Of a stretch of 64,000 bases of DNA, positions 1-7,706 are shown one piece after another (position 1 is the first letter of the stretch; each line of letters starts with the position of its first letter). Under the pieces are notes generated by a model. The model was not told where the DNA came from, did not search any database, and worked only from the letters and a program-made list of their open reading frames with translations. This DNA comes from Clostridiales bacterium (lineage in GTDB: Bacteria > Bacillota > Clostridia > Saccharofermentanales > Saccharofermentanaceae). The stretch covers positions 1 to 64,000 of the forward strand of contig JAGCXQ010000021.1 of assembly GCA_017961235.1 (NCBI GenBank). The letters run 5' to 3'. The translations under genes were made by a program, and so were the position numbers.

Positions 1-83
1 CGAAAACGGCACAAGCGCTTCTGGAAAAGACGCTTGAGAAAAGAAAGCTTACCGCGGAAAAAGCACAGGCGCAGTTCGAATGA
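1..83 (+). CDS. 3' end of an unidentified gene (partial)
   Basis: The window opens inside an open frame (third frame) that ends with TGA at 81-83 and gives about 26 charged residues rich in Lys, Glu, Ala and Gln (for example LEKTLEKRKLTAEKAQAQFE). The composition is that of a real helical C-terminus and the frame runs uninterrupted from the window edge. It lies 73 bases upstream of the HAD gene on the same strand. The family cannot be named from this fragment. Confidence 0.5.
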   Translation, partial: KTAQALLEKTLEKRKLTAEKAQAQFE

Positions 84-156
84 ACAACAAAGTCAAAACG
101 AAATACAGCCGGTGGCGCGGAACCGTGTCATACATCAAAACTAGTGAGGTACTGAA

Positions 157-834
157 ATGATTAAAGCTGTTATCTTCGACATGTTCGAGACCCTGGTCAC
201 GCTGTTTACAGAACACACGTATTTCGGCGAGGACGCGGCAGCCGATGCCGGCGTCGACCCGACCCTTTACCGGAAGGTGTGGCACGAGAACGAGAAGGAC
301 AGAACCACCGGAAAAATGACTATCGGAGAAGGCATCGGCGCGACGCTCAAAAAGCTCGGTGTGTACTCGGATGAACTTCTGGAGATGATCGTCAGTAAGC
401 GCCTCTCCGCTCTTCAGGAAACCTTTGACCAGATACCGGACGAGTCGGTGCAGCTCCTCGAGGAACTTCGCCGAAGAGGCATCAAGGTCGGGCTCATCAC
501 GAATACTTTTTCCGACGAAAGAGACCTCATCAGAAGCTCGAAGCTCTTCCCGCTCTTTGATGCGACGCGGATCTCGTACGAAGAGGGTGTGCTGAAGCCG
601 GATCCGTCGATGTATTCTTCGATCATGGAAGAGCTTGGCGTGACGCCGGACGAATGTATCTATGTCGGTGACGGCGGTTCAAAAGAACTCTTCGCCGCAC
701 GCGATATCGGTATGAAAGCACTTCAGGCGTCGTGGTTTAGGGAGCTTGCCTTCGAGCCGCACATCCCCTGCCCGGTGTATCCTGAATTCCCGCAGGTCAT
801 GCGTCAGCTGGATGTTCTGGATCATCTTTCTTAA
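157..834 (+). CDS. HAD-superfamily hydrolase
   Basis: Cytoplasmic HAD-type phosphatase or dehalogenase-like enzyme of 225 residues; substrate unknown. Motif I is FDMFETL near residue 8, with the nucleophile Asp followed two residues later by Phe instead of the usual Asp, as in the haloacid-dehalogenase-like branch. Motif II is the Thr in GLITNTF, motif III the Lys in VLKPDPS, and motif IV is YVGDGGSKE. A cap region lies between motifs I and II. The start follows a GAGGTACTGAA ribosome site. Its last 38 bases overlap the 3' end of the convergent gene 797-1453. Confidence 0.85.
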   Translation: MIKAVIFDMFETLVTLFTEHTYFGEDAAADAGVDPTLYRKVWHENEKDRTTGKMTIGEGIGATLKKLGVYSDELLEMIVSKRLSALQETFDQIPDESVQLLEELRRRGIKVGLITNTFSDERDLIRSSKLFPLFDATRISYEEGVLKPDPSMYSSIMEELGVTPDECIYVGDGGSKELFAARDIGMKALQASWFRELAFEPHIPCPVYPEFPQVMRQLDVLDHLS

Positions 835-1453
835 CGATCCGGACGACCATCTGCCCCTCGAGAAAATCTGCGGCATCGTGCAGGATAACTGCGTTCTCTT
901 CAAAAGGATGAATACTGATCTTGTCCGGATCGAGCTTCTTTAGATTCCCTTCGGTGCCGGTATCCAGGACCAGGAAGCGCCTGCCGTCCTTTTCGGTGAC
1001 CATCATGAGCGCCCAGGGATAGCCGACACGGAAAGGAGTATTCGTCTTATAGGAATACTCCTGAACATGCGGAAATTCCTCACGGCCGGTATAGAGGATC
1101 TCACTTACGATCTGAAGGGATTCATCCTCGCGGGCCGGGGAGAAATCGTGTTCGGCGAAGAAAGGCGCGTAGCGCTTCTCCAGGATCGCATCCTCGTTTT
1201 TGCAGTAATAGATCGAGACAAACATCATCCAGATCGTGGGATCGAGGAAGCCGAGGAGTGCCAGATATTTTAAGGGTTTCGGCGTCGTCAGGAATCCGAT
1301 CGCGATCAAGAGCCCGCCAAGGAACGGGATGCCGGAAGCGTGGGTTTTCTTAAAACGGTGGGAAAGCATGACAGAGATATTCCCGATGATCAGAAACAGC
1401 CCCATCGCCACAAAAACTACACAGATAATGTGTTGCCGAATAAAATCCAACAT
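797..1453 (-). CDS. Membrane protein of unknown function
   Basis: About 218 residues. The N-terminal 70 or so residues hold two or three hydrophobic segments (VVFVAMGLFLIIGN; FLGGLLIAIGFL; LALLGFLDPTIWMMFV), followed by a soluble, mostly cytoplasm-like domain. I place the start at the ATG at 1453 (MLDFIRQ) rather than the in-frame ATG five codons upstream, because GGGGGA sits eight bases before it and the -10 box TATAAT at 1475-1480 would start the transcript almost at the upstream ATG. The 3' end overlaps the HAD gene tail to tail. I do not recognise the family. Confidence 0.7.
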   Translation of the reverse strand: MLDFIRQHIICVVFVAMGLFLIIGNISVMLSHRFKKTHASGIPFLGGLLIAIGFLTTPKPLKYLALLGFLDPTIWMMFVSIYYCKNEDAILEKRYAPFFAEHDFSPAREDESLQIVSEILYTGREEFPHVQEYSYKTNTPFRVGYPWALMMVTEKDGRRFLVLDTGTEGNLKKLDPDKISIHPFEENAVILHDAADFLEGQMVVRIVKKDDPEHPADA

Positions 1454-1474
1454 GTACGAATCCCCCATAGGTCC

Positions 1475-1480
1475 ATTATA
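1475..1480 (-). promoter_or_regulatory. -10 box for the 797-1453 gene
   Basis: On the minus strand this reads TATAAT, 22 bases before the chosen start. The -35 region (ATGTCA, 19 bases further) is poor. Confidence 0.45.
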
Positions 1481-1513
1481 ACACTATGTTAGGATTCTCT
1501 GACATTTATATGG

Positions 1514-1545
1514 AAAAGCCGGGCGGATTATCCGACCCGGCTTTC
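1514..1545 (-). terminator. Intrinsic terminator after the 1581-2330 gene
   Basis: Nine-base perfect stem AAAGCCGGG / CCCGGCTTT with a 12-base loop, followed on the minus strand by TTTTCC. It closes the three-gene operon that ends at 1581. Confidence 0.75.
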
Positions 1546-1580
1546 TGTTCTGTGAACTCTTCCCGGAGTTTCATATCCGG

Positions 1581-2330
1581 TTATTTTTTCTCCTCATATT
1601 CACTCATGGGATAGATCATGAAATCGATCTGTCTGCCATCGCCTTCCGCCTGGTAAAGGTAGTACATGCCAGGACTCTTATACGCAGAGTGGATCCTCGA
1701 GCTGACTTTCCGGCTCTTCTCTTGTCCCTCATGCTCATACACCAGATAATATGTGGTGATCGTGTCATCCGGACCGTCATCATTATGTTTCGTTTCCGTA
1801 TGCGTCTTCTCATTTACGAAGTGGTATGGGTACGCTTTAAAAGCTACGGCATCCGGCTCCGGCGGGAGCTTCCGGTTTATTAGTTTCTGGAAGTAGTGCA
1901 TGCCGACAAGAATGACCGGGATCAGAATGATCGATACGACAAGACTACTTATCTTCGGCTTTCTTCCGCGCGAAATATCGATCAGCATCGTCACCACAGC
2001 CGACACCATATAAACGGCAATAAAACCCAGGATCATGAGCGTGACGATAGTAACAAACGTTTTGCTGCTTTCTTTTTCGCCGACATAATACAAACGGTAT
2101 TCTTTCTTCAGGAATTCTTCCGTAAGGATCTTCTTTCCGGTCTCCTCATCGTAATTGTCATCGTGAAGTTCCTGATATTCCGTCTCGATATCCTGCCGCA
2201 GTTTCTCTGTTTTTGCACCGGCATCCTTTAACACCTTCACACCGAAGAAAAAGCACAGGACGATCGCTGCCGTGCAGGCAAGAAAAGATACGAGTCGCAG
2301 AATCGTGTCCTTCAGTTCATTCTTCCACAT
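1581..2330 (-). CDS. Membrane protein, paralogue of 3071-3814
   Basis: 249 residues: short N-terminus, transmembrane segment about 12-34, a conserved acidic loop (DEETGKKILTEEFL), two more transmembrane segments about 92-140, then an extracytoplasmic C-terminal domain ending SEYEEKK. The gene at 3071-3814 shares the same architecture, the TGKKILTEEFL(K/R)KEYR stretch and the C-terminus SEYEEQK, so the two are duplicates. Start MWKNEL follows GGAGG with five-base spacing. It is the last gene of an operon (3071-3814, alkD, this gene); its RBS begins just after the alkD stop codon. Function unknown. Confidence 0.8.
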   Translation of the reverse strand: MWKNELKDTILRLVSFLACTAAIVLCFFFGVKVLKDAGAKTEKLRQDIETEYQELHDDNYDEETGKKILTEEFLKKEYRLYYVGEKESSKTFVTIVTLMILGFIAVYMVSAVVTMLIDISRGRKPKISSLVVSIILIPVILVGMHYFQKLINRKLPPEPDAVAFKAYPYHFVNEKTHTETKHNDDGPDDTITTYYLVYEHEGQEKSRKVSSRIHSAYKSPGMYYLYQAEGDGRQIDFMIYPMSEYEEKK

Positions 2331-2342
2331 ATATGCCTCCTA

Positions 2343-3074
2343 TTATTTCGCATCGGACTTTCTGACAGGGATCTTCAGCGTCCGAAGATACGTTTTCTGA
2401 TCGTCGCTCACGCGGTAACTCTCGCAGGCCTTCTGGATAGTCTTATTCTGCACCCAGGGGGAAAGGACCAGCGGCTCCGCCTCCAGGATCGGGAGCACCG
2501 CTTCGTACTGCTTCGCCAGTGCAGTCGCAAAATACCATGCGATCATCATGTTGATATAGTACTCCTCCGATCGGATCTTCGCGACCATCTGAAGATATTT
2601 CGGATCAAAATCCTCATCGAGGAAATGGCACATGAGCATGCGGATCGCAAAGCGCACCTCGTAAGTCTTCTTCGACTTCAGCCAGACCTTGATCTGTTTA
2701 AGAAGAGCCTCGCGGTGCGACTTTTTTCCAAATACCTTCGGGTTCATCTGGTCACAGGTCGCCCAGTTATCCACATATGGAAGAAAACCGGTCACCTGCT
2801 CCATGCACGTCTCGAAATCACGTGTCTCGGAGATGATGAATGCGTGCAGCTGATCCTCATCGAAATACTTGTGAGGCAGCGCAGAAAGAAAACCGGAAAC
2901 ACCGGGGTCGCGGGCAAGTGCTTTTGCCATAGAACGAAGATCCGGTGTACGTACACCGATCATGGAATCCGTCTTCAGTTCACCATTCTCATCCGGGATC
3001 AGCTTCGCCTGGAAATCGCGGTACTCTTTATCCTGCTTCTCAAAAAGCATCCTCTGAATGTCTTTATCCGTCAT
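2343..3074 (-). CDS. alkD: DNA alkylation repair glycosylase, AlkD family
   Basis: 243 residues, all-helical HEAT-like-repeat protein typical of AlkD, which excises positively charged alkylated purines such as N3- and N7-alkyl bases without base flipping. Visible family hallmarks: GVRTPDLR near residue 40, the catalytic segment VDNWATCDQ with Trp and Asp four residues apart (matching Trp109/Asp113 of Bacillus cereus AlkD), and the Arg of EVRFAIRML. The start ATG overlaps the stop of the upstream membrane-protein gene (ATGA), so the genes are translationally coupled. The enzyme sits between two paralogous membrane-protein genes, an arrangement I do not know from elsewhere. Confidence 0.9.
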   Translation of the reverse strand: MTDKDIQRMLFEKQDKEYRDFQAKLIPDENGELKTDSMIGVRTPDLRSMAKALARDPGVSGFLSALPHKYFDEDQLHAFIISETRDFETCMEQVTGFLPYVDNWATCDQMNPKVFGKKSHREALLKQIKVWLKSKKTYEVRFAIRMLMCHFLDEDFDPKYLQMVAKIRSEEYYINMMIAWYFATALAKQYEAVLPILEAEPLVLSPWVQNKTIQKACESYRVSDDQKTYLRTLKIPVRKSDAK

Positions 3075-3814
3075 TTCTGCTCCTCGTATTCGCTCAGGGG
3101 ATAGATCATGAGATCGATTTTCTTACCGTTGCCCTCCGCCTCGATCAGGCAGTACATACCCGGGTCCGTGAATGCGCCATAGACCCGGCTATTAACAGAC
3201 AACGCCTCTAACTTGCCGTCATTCGCATACATCAAGTAATAGAACGTTTCATCCTCTTCTTCATCAATACCCGCCACTTTCATCTTCATCTCCGAGTAAA
3301 GGAAATCGTAAGAGGACGACGTAAATGTCACAGAATCCGGATCCGGCGGGAGCTTGAGATCGAGGTATTTATTAAAGTAATGCATGCCAATGAAAATGAG
3401 CGGGATCAGCAGGACCGGAATGACGATGCTGCTGATTTTTGTTTTTCTTTTGTGTGCAAGATCAGACAACAGCATAAATATGCTCACAGCCAGATAAATC
3501 CCGATCGCTCCCAGGACGAAGATCACCATAACAGAACTGTTTTTCCTGTTATTCGCTTTTTCGCCAACGTAATAGGAACGGTATTCTTTCCTGAGGAATT
3601 CTTCCGTCAGGATCTTCTTTCCGGTTTCCTCATCGAAGTTATCCTCGTGGAGTTCCTCGTATTCCGCCTCGATATTCTGGCGCTCCATGTCCGTGTTTTT
3701 GTCGAGATCCTGAACGATCTTGACTCCAAATAAAGCAATTGCGATGATCGCTGCGGCAAAGGCCAGCGTTGATATGATGCTGATGATCGAGCTGATCAGT
3801 CTATTTTTCCACAT
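3071..3814 (-). CDS. Membrane protein, paralogue of 1581-2330
   Basis: 247 residues from MWKNRLISS, preceded by GGGAGG with good spacing; the open frame extends further upstream but lacks a ribosome site there. Transmembrane segment at about 12-32, two more near 92-140, acidic loop with EETGKKILTEEFLRKEYRS, and a C-terminal extracytoplasmic domain ending SEYEEQK. It is the first gene of the alkD operon and overlaps alkD by four bases. Its upstream promoter has an extended -10 TGGTATAAT at 3846-3854. Function unknown; the paired paralogues may form a heteromer. Confidence 0.8.
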   Translation of the reverse strand: MWKNRLISSIISIISTLAFAAAIIAIALFGVKIVQDLDKNTDMERQNIEAEYEELHEDNFDEETGKKILTEEFLRKEYRSYYVGEKANNRKNSSVMVIFVLGAIGIYLAVSIFMLLSDLAHKRKTKISSIVIPVLLIPLIFIGMHYFNKYLDLKLPPDPDSVTFTSSSYDFLYSEMKMKVAGIDEEEDETFYYLMYANDGKLEALSVNSRVYGAFTDPGMYCLIEAEGNGKKIDLMIYPLSEYEEQK

Positions 3815-3845
3815 ACATGCCTCCCAAAGATTCCCCAACGACTTT

Positions 3846-3854
3846 ATTATACCA
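3846..3854 (-). promoter_or_regulatory. Extended -10 promoter of the alkD operon
   Basis: Minus strand reads TGGTATAAT, a full extended -10 element, 32 bases upstream of the first gene. No convincing -35 is present, as is common for extended -10 promoters. Confidence 0.6.
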
Positions 3855-3963
3855 TCCGGGAGCTGCGGGACGAGTGCTTTTCGGGCGGAAATATGGGGAT
3901 GCAATTCGGTGGGAATCAGAAAATCAGGCGGAATGTGGACCGGCCGCGCGCCGCAATTAGCCA

Positions 3964-4764
3964 CTAGGCTTTCCCAAAGAGTTCAGCGATACTCTTCCGG
4001 AAAAGATTCATGTCGAGCGGGAATTCCTCTGTCTCCAGCGTCAGCATCAGGTTCTTGCCGGAATAGATCCTGACTCGCTGGTACTCCTTGATTTTTCTCA
4101 TATTCTTGCGCAAATAGGCCGGATCGTCCATGCGCCCGAGATGCTCATGGTAGAAGACTTTCCCGTTCCTTACGTCAAGCAAAGCGAAGTCCACATAGCG
4201 GTATCTTCCAGGCTCCACCTCGACAGGATAATCATACTTGTACGGGATCCCCATATCGAAGTATGCATCCGCGATCATCGCCTCTGACTTCGACCGCACG
4301 AACTCTCCGCGCTTTGTCGCAAAGACCTTCTCCTCCGGAAAAGACGGATTCGCTTCAAACGGCTGCGACATCCACTTCTCCGCAAGATCTTCCCCCTCCA
4401 TAAAACTCGCATCCACCAGTGTTTTTCGCTCCGGCGCAAGATCCGAGTAAACTTCTTCCGGGGACTTGGCCGGATAGTGGTTAAAAAAGCATCTGATCGC
4501 TGCTTCTTCCTTCCGGATCGAGCGGAGCAGCTTCGTGTTGTAATCCTTCTGCGCCAGAGCTCGGGCAAGGTGACTGCTCTTCTTCCTTATGTATGCACCA
4601 TTTCTGCCACTTTGATCTGTTACGTGGTAAAACCTTGTAAACCCATCATTATTCGCGACTCGAAGCGACCCCTCCGGAGAATCTTCTATTTGCTTCAACG
4701 CTTTTTCTTCCGCGGTCTTAAGCTCTTCAAGTCTTCTTTGGAAAAGCAGCAACAGTGTCTTCAT
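3964..4764 (-). CDS. Putative PD-(D/E)XK-type nuclease-like protein
   Basis: 266 residues. The N-terminal half is helical and charged; the C-terminal half (about 155-245) shows the order SKSEAMIADAYFDMGIPY, then YVDFALLDV, then FYHEHLGRMDDPAY. The spaced Glu, Asp and Glu-x-His with alternating beta strands recall the PD-(D/E)XK restriction-endonuclease fold seen in small hypothetical proteins of clostridia. No methyltransferase or partner gene is nearby. It starts 40 bases from the GATCCTA hairpin array at 4805-5110. The nuclease assignment is inference from motif order only. Confidence 0.6.
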   Translation of the reverse strand: MKTLLLLFQRRLEELKTAEEKALKQIEDSPEGSLRVANNDGFTRFYHVTDQSGRNGAYIRKKSSHLARALAQKDYNTKLLRSIRKEEAAIRCFFNHYPAKSPEEVYSDLAPERKTLVDASFMEGEDLAEKWMSQPFEANPSFPEEKVFATKRGEFVRSKSEAMIADAYFDMGIPYKYDYPVEVEPGRYRYVDFALLDVRNGKVFYHEHLGRMDDPAYLRKNMRKIKEYQRVRIYSGKNLMLTLETEEFPLDMNLFRKSIAELFGKA

Positions 4765-4804
4765 ACATCTCTCCTTTGCTCGTTTGAGTCTTGTCTTGCC
4801 CTAT

Positions 4805-5110
4805 ATAGGATCTTATCTTGTTTTGCTTGTATTTGATCCTATGTTTTTCGGTGCTTGATAGGATCAAACATGATATTTCGGTTATTTGATCCTATGTCTT
4901 TTCTTCTTCAATAGGATCTTATTAGATGATTTCTGAAATTGATCCTATCTGTTCTCTTCTCGGATAGGATCAATTCTGCGTTTCTCCTTACTTGATCCTA
5001 TCTTTGTTTTCCTATGATAGGATCTTCTTTGACAATATGAGTTTTTGATCCTATCACCACTTTAATCCGATAGGATTCCAACACGAACTATCGTCCATTT
5101 CATCCTATCT
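4805..5110. repeat. Array of TAGGATC/GATCCTA inverted repeats (array A1)
   Basis: The octamers ATAGGATC and GATCCTAT alternate at least ten times across 306 bases between divergent genes. The word-to-word spacing alternates between about 24 and about 17 bases, giving a repeat of roughly 58 bases. Each ATAGGATC can pair with the next GATCCTAT to give an 8-bp stem with an AT-rich loop. Loops are not conserved apart from T-runs. The same words form array A2 (16170-16530) and part of array C (39410-39625). No coding potential. Confidence 0.85.
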
Positions 5111-5406
5111 TGTCTGGGGCGAGTTCTTTTCAAGAAGGAAAAGATACATCTCCAGAAGGGGTACCTCTATTGAATACTGTTTGCGCTTGCTTTTCTACCC
5201 GTTTCACTCGACAAAATCTGACAAACACGCGTGATTTGTCACTTTTTCGCGCGAAAAGCACTCGCCGCTCACATTATTTCTTTCCACTGCGGCATTTTCT
5301 ATCCACTGCAGCCTCTGGGCGAAGCAACAATCAGATGATCTGAAGAATCGAAGCTACAAGCAGCTGATCTGCAGAATCTTCGTATTTTCTTTGCACGCTC
5401 TTTTGT
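5111..5406. other. Intergenic DNA with short local echoes
   Basis: No gene is seen. It contains an imperfect hairpin TGACAAA...TTTGTCA near 5218-5243, one CGAAAAGCACT copy near 5255, the echo TCCACTGCGGC / TCCACTGCAGC near 5284-5312, and the echo TGATCTGAAGAATC / TGATCTGCAGAATC near 5335-5380. Confidence 0.5.
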
Positions 5407-5412
5407 TATAAT
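5407..5412 (+). promoter_or_regulatory. -10 box of the SGNH hydrolase gene
   Basis: TATAAT, about 80 bases upstream of the chosen start at 5492; no good -35 is visible. Confidence 0.45.
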
Positions 5413-5491
5413 GAAAATAGTTAGGGCACCGGAAACATTTGCAGGGTTCATCACATGCAAGAACACCTGTATCAGATGCGGAGGCGAAACT

Positions 5492-6208
5492 ATGAAAAAC
5501 ATTCTTTGTTATGGCGATTCAAACACGTATGGCTATGATCCGAGAAACGGTCTGCGCTATCCCCGTACGATCCGCTGGCCGGGGCACCTCCAGGAGATCC
5601 TGGATAATAAGACCGCGTATGATTCCATGAAGCGGTATCTTCTCGGCGCGATGGAACTTGCCGATGAGATCCCCGAAAAGATCCCCGAGTCCTTCACCAT
5701 CATCGAAGAAGGATGTAACGGCAGAACTACCGTGACTGACGATCCCATCGAAGGCTGGAAAAACGGGCTCGACTATCTGGCACCCTGCCTCAACACGCAT
5801 AAGCCCGTGGATATCGTGATCATGATGCTCGGCACCAATGACCTGAAAGAGGTTTTCGGGAAGTCCGCATCCCAGATCGCGCAGGACGCCGGAACACTGG
5901 TGGATGAGATCAAGACCGTAACGAAAGAAAAGCAGGGATTCATCCCGAAGATCATCCTGGTCTCCCCGCCACTGATCGGGGAAGGAATGCCGGAATCGGT
6001 ATTTTCCAGTGCTTTTGCAGAGAGATCGATCGGCGAATCGAAGTATTTCTCGGAAAACTACAGGAAGATCGCAGACGAAAAAGGGTGCATTTTCTTCGAT
6101 GCCGCGACATGCGTCGAGCCGTCGGAAGAAGACTCGCTGCATCTTACGGAAGATTCTCATATCACGCTTGCGGAAAAGCTCGCGGAAGTCGTACTGGCCG
6201 AGACCTGA
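5492..6208 (+). CDS. SGNH/GDSL-family hydrolase
   Basis: 238 residues, secreted-type fold but without a signal peptide, so probably a cytoplasmic esterase or deacetylase. Block I is YGDSNTYGYDP with the nucleophile Ser, block III is MMLGTNDLK with the oxyanion Asn, and block V is DSLHLTEDSH with the Asp/His pair. The start MKNILCYGD is chosen because GGAGGCG precedes it by seven bases; the longer frame from 5411 overlaps the promoter. It converges on a second SGNH gene with two bases between the stop codons. Confidence 0.88.
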   Translation: MKNILCYGDSNTYGYDPRNGLRYPRTIRWPGHLQEILDNKTAYDSMKRYLLGAMELADEIPEKIPESFTIIEEGCNGRTTVTDDPIEGWKNGLDYLAPCLNTHKPVDIVIMMLGTNDLKEVFGKSASQIAQDAGTLVDEIKTVTKEKQGFIPKIILVSPPLIGEGMPESVFSSAFAERSIGESKYFSENYRKIADEKGCIFFDAATCVEPSEEDSLHLTEDSHITLAEKLAEVVLAET

Positions 6209-6210
6209 GA

Positions 6211-6915
6211 TCACATTTTTTCATCGAAGCGGATGTTTCTTCTCTTCACGTGTGCCTTGATGGCTTTCGCGATAAGCTTCTGTCCTTTTTCATTCGGATG
6301 GATGCCGTCTTCGCACAGATAGAGGGAATAATTCTTATGCTCCAGGAAGATCGAAGTGATATCGATGACCGGCACTTCTTCAGCGATCGCGAGCTTAAAG
6401 ATCTCGATGTTATACCGCTCATGCCAGTTCGTGATAAACTGCCTGTTTCCTTCCATCCACTTAAGGATGTTCTCTGCGGATAGGCCCTTCGAGATCTGGT
6501 TGAAGTATCGGTTCGAATCGATCGGCGGAAGCGATAGGAGCACCGGGATCTTTCCGAGGGACTTGATCTCCCGGATAATGTTCGTATATGTCTCAACGAA
6601 GTCCTCGATCCGGCTCATCGGGAAGTGTTCTTTTTCCGGATCTGCCGATACTTCTTTCCAGTTAAAATCACAGTCGTTGCCGCCAAATTCCAGCACGACA
6701 TATTCACCGGAAGAATTGCGGATCGTATCCAGATTTTTCTCAAAAACGCTCGCGCCCCGGGTGATGGTACTTCCGAAACGCGCCTTATTCTCGACGACGA
6801 TCCCGAGCGATTCCTCGCAAATCTTCTGCAGCGAAGTATCGGCCACTTTAAAGTGGTCATCTTCGTAGATGACACCCTTAAGGACTGAATCTCCAAATGC
6901 AGTTATCGTCGCCAT
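6211..6915 (-). CDS. SGNH/GDSL-family hydrolase
   Basis: 234 residues. Block I is FGDSVLKG, the oxyanion Asn lies in FGGNDCDFNW, and the catalytic Asp-x-x-His is DGIHPNEKGQ near residue 210. It is only distantly related to the convergent SGNH enzyme at 5492-6208. The start follows GGAGATG with five-base spacing, and an AAAAGTGCTTTT palindrome abuts this ribosome site. It is probably the last gene of the operon running from 8950 (flavoproteins, TetR). Confidence 0.85.
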   Translation of the reverse strand: MATITAFGDSVLKGVIYEDDHFKVADTSLQKICEESLGIVVENKARFGSTITRGASVFEKNLDTIRNSSGEYVVLEFGGNDCDFNWKEVSADPEKEHFPMSRIEDFVETYTNIIREIKSLGKIPVLLSLPPIDSNRYFNQISKGLSAENILKWMEGNRQFITNWHERYNIEIFKLAIAEEVPVIDITSIFLEHKNYSLYLCEDGIHPNEKGQKLIAKAIKAHVKRRNIRFDEKM

Positions 6916-6974
6916 TTATTCATCTCCAAAAGCACTTTTACGGTACTTTTCAGCGTTTCCCGCGCATTTTATCG

Positions 6975-7604
6975 CTACATCTCAGCGTATTTCTTACTCC
7001 ACTTGCGGCCCGACACATCGACGCCGATGTCGCTGAGCATTTTCATGCCCATATCGAAGATCATGTGGCACGCCTCTTTCTTCGGCAGGCGGTAGTTATC
7101 CCACATCATCATGACCGCGAGGCCGTGCGTATAGATGACCGTATCCTGCACCGCCTTACCGATCTTTTTCTTCGGGACGTCCTTAAACTGCGCGACCAGC
7201 GCTGCCGCCGCCTGCGCATTCATCTGCTGGGCAAAAATACTCTGCGCGCCGAGCATATCCTCACCGATCGACTGCACCGGATCGTCGATATTCAGGAACC
7301 GGAAAACATTCGGGTGATCGCAGGCGATGGAGATATAGTGCACGCCGCTGATGAAAAAAGCATCGAGCGCGTCTTTTCCCTCCATCTCGCCGGCAAGGCT
7401 GTCCCACATCTTCCCTGCGGAATACGTGAAGAGTTCCTTTTTCAGCTCGGTCATGCTGCCGAAGATCCAGGACACAGGCTGCGTCGAGCATCCGAGTTTC
7501 GCGGCGATGTTCTTGATCGCCACGGCGCCGGTCCCCGACTCGTCCAGCAGCTCGAAAGCCGCCTGAAGCACCATTTCCTTACTGATCTTCGCTTTACGTC
7601 CCAT
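6975..7604 (-). CDS. TetR-family transcriptional regulator
   Basis: 209 residues. The N-terminal helix-turn-helix covers about residues 10-58 (AIKNIAAKLGCSTQPVSWIFGS is the recognition region); the C-terminal ligand domain is helical and contains a Met-rich stretch (AVMMMWDNY). It lies downstream of two flavoprotein genes in the same direction, so it probably represses its own operon. The likely operator is the pair of overlapping palindromes at 9105-9124 immediately after the operon's -10 box. The inducing ligand is unknown. Confidence 0.85.
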   Translation of the reverse strand: MGRKAKISKEMVLQAAFELLDESGTGAVAIKNIAAKLGCSTQPVSWIFGSMTELKKELFTYSAGKMWDSLAGEMEGKDALDAFFISGVHYISIACDHPNVFRFLNIDDPVQSIGEDMLGAQSIFAQQMNAQAAAALVAQFKDVPKKKIGKAVQDTVIYTHGLAVMMMWDNYRLPKKEACHMIFDMGMKMLSDIGVDVSGRKWSKKYAEM

Positions 7605-7706
7605 TTCATCCTTTCAGCAGGCGCGCGAGCAGCTATTCGCTCCTCCAGCTAAGTGACGGCACGGCGGCCAGCCCCTCAGCCCTCACTTAACATCCGCGCG
7701 TGCGGC

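Noticed and set aside
4805-5110. CRISPR array
   Set aside because: The repeated words are only 7-8 bases, alternate in orientation and have no constant spacer length; no cas genes are present.
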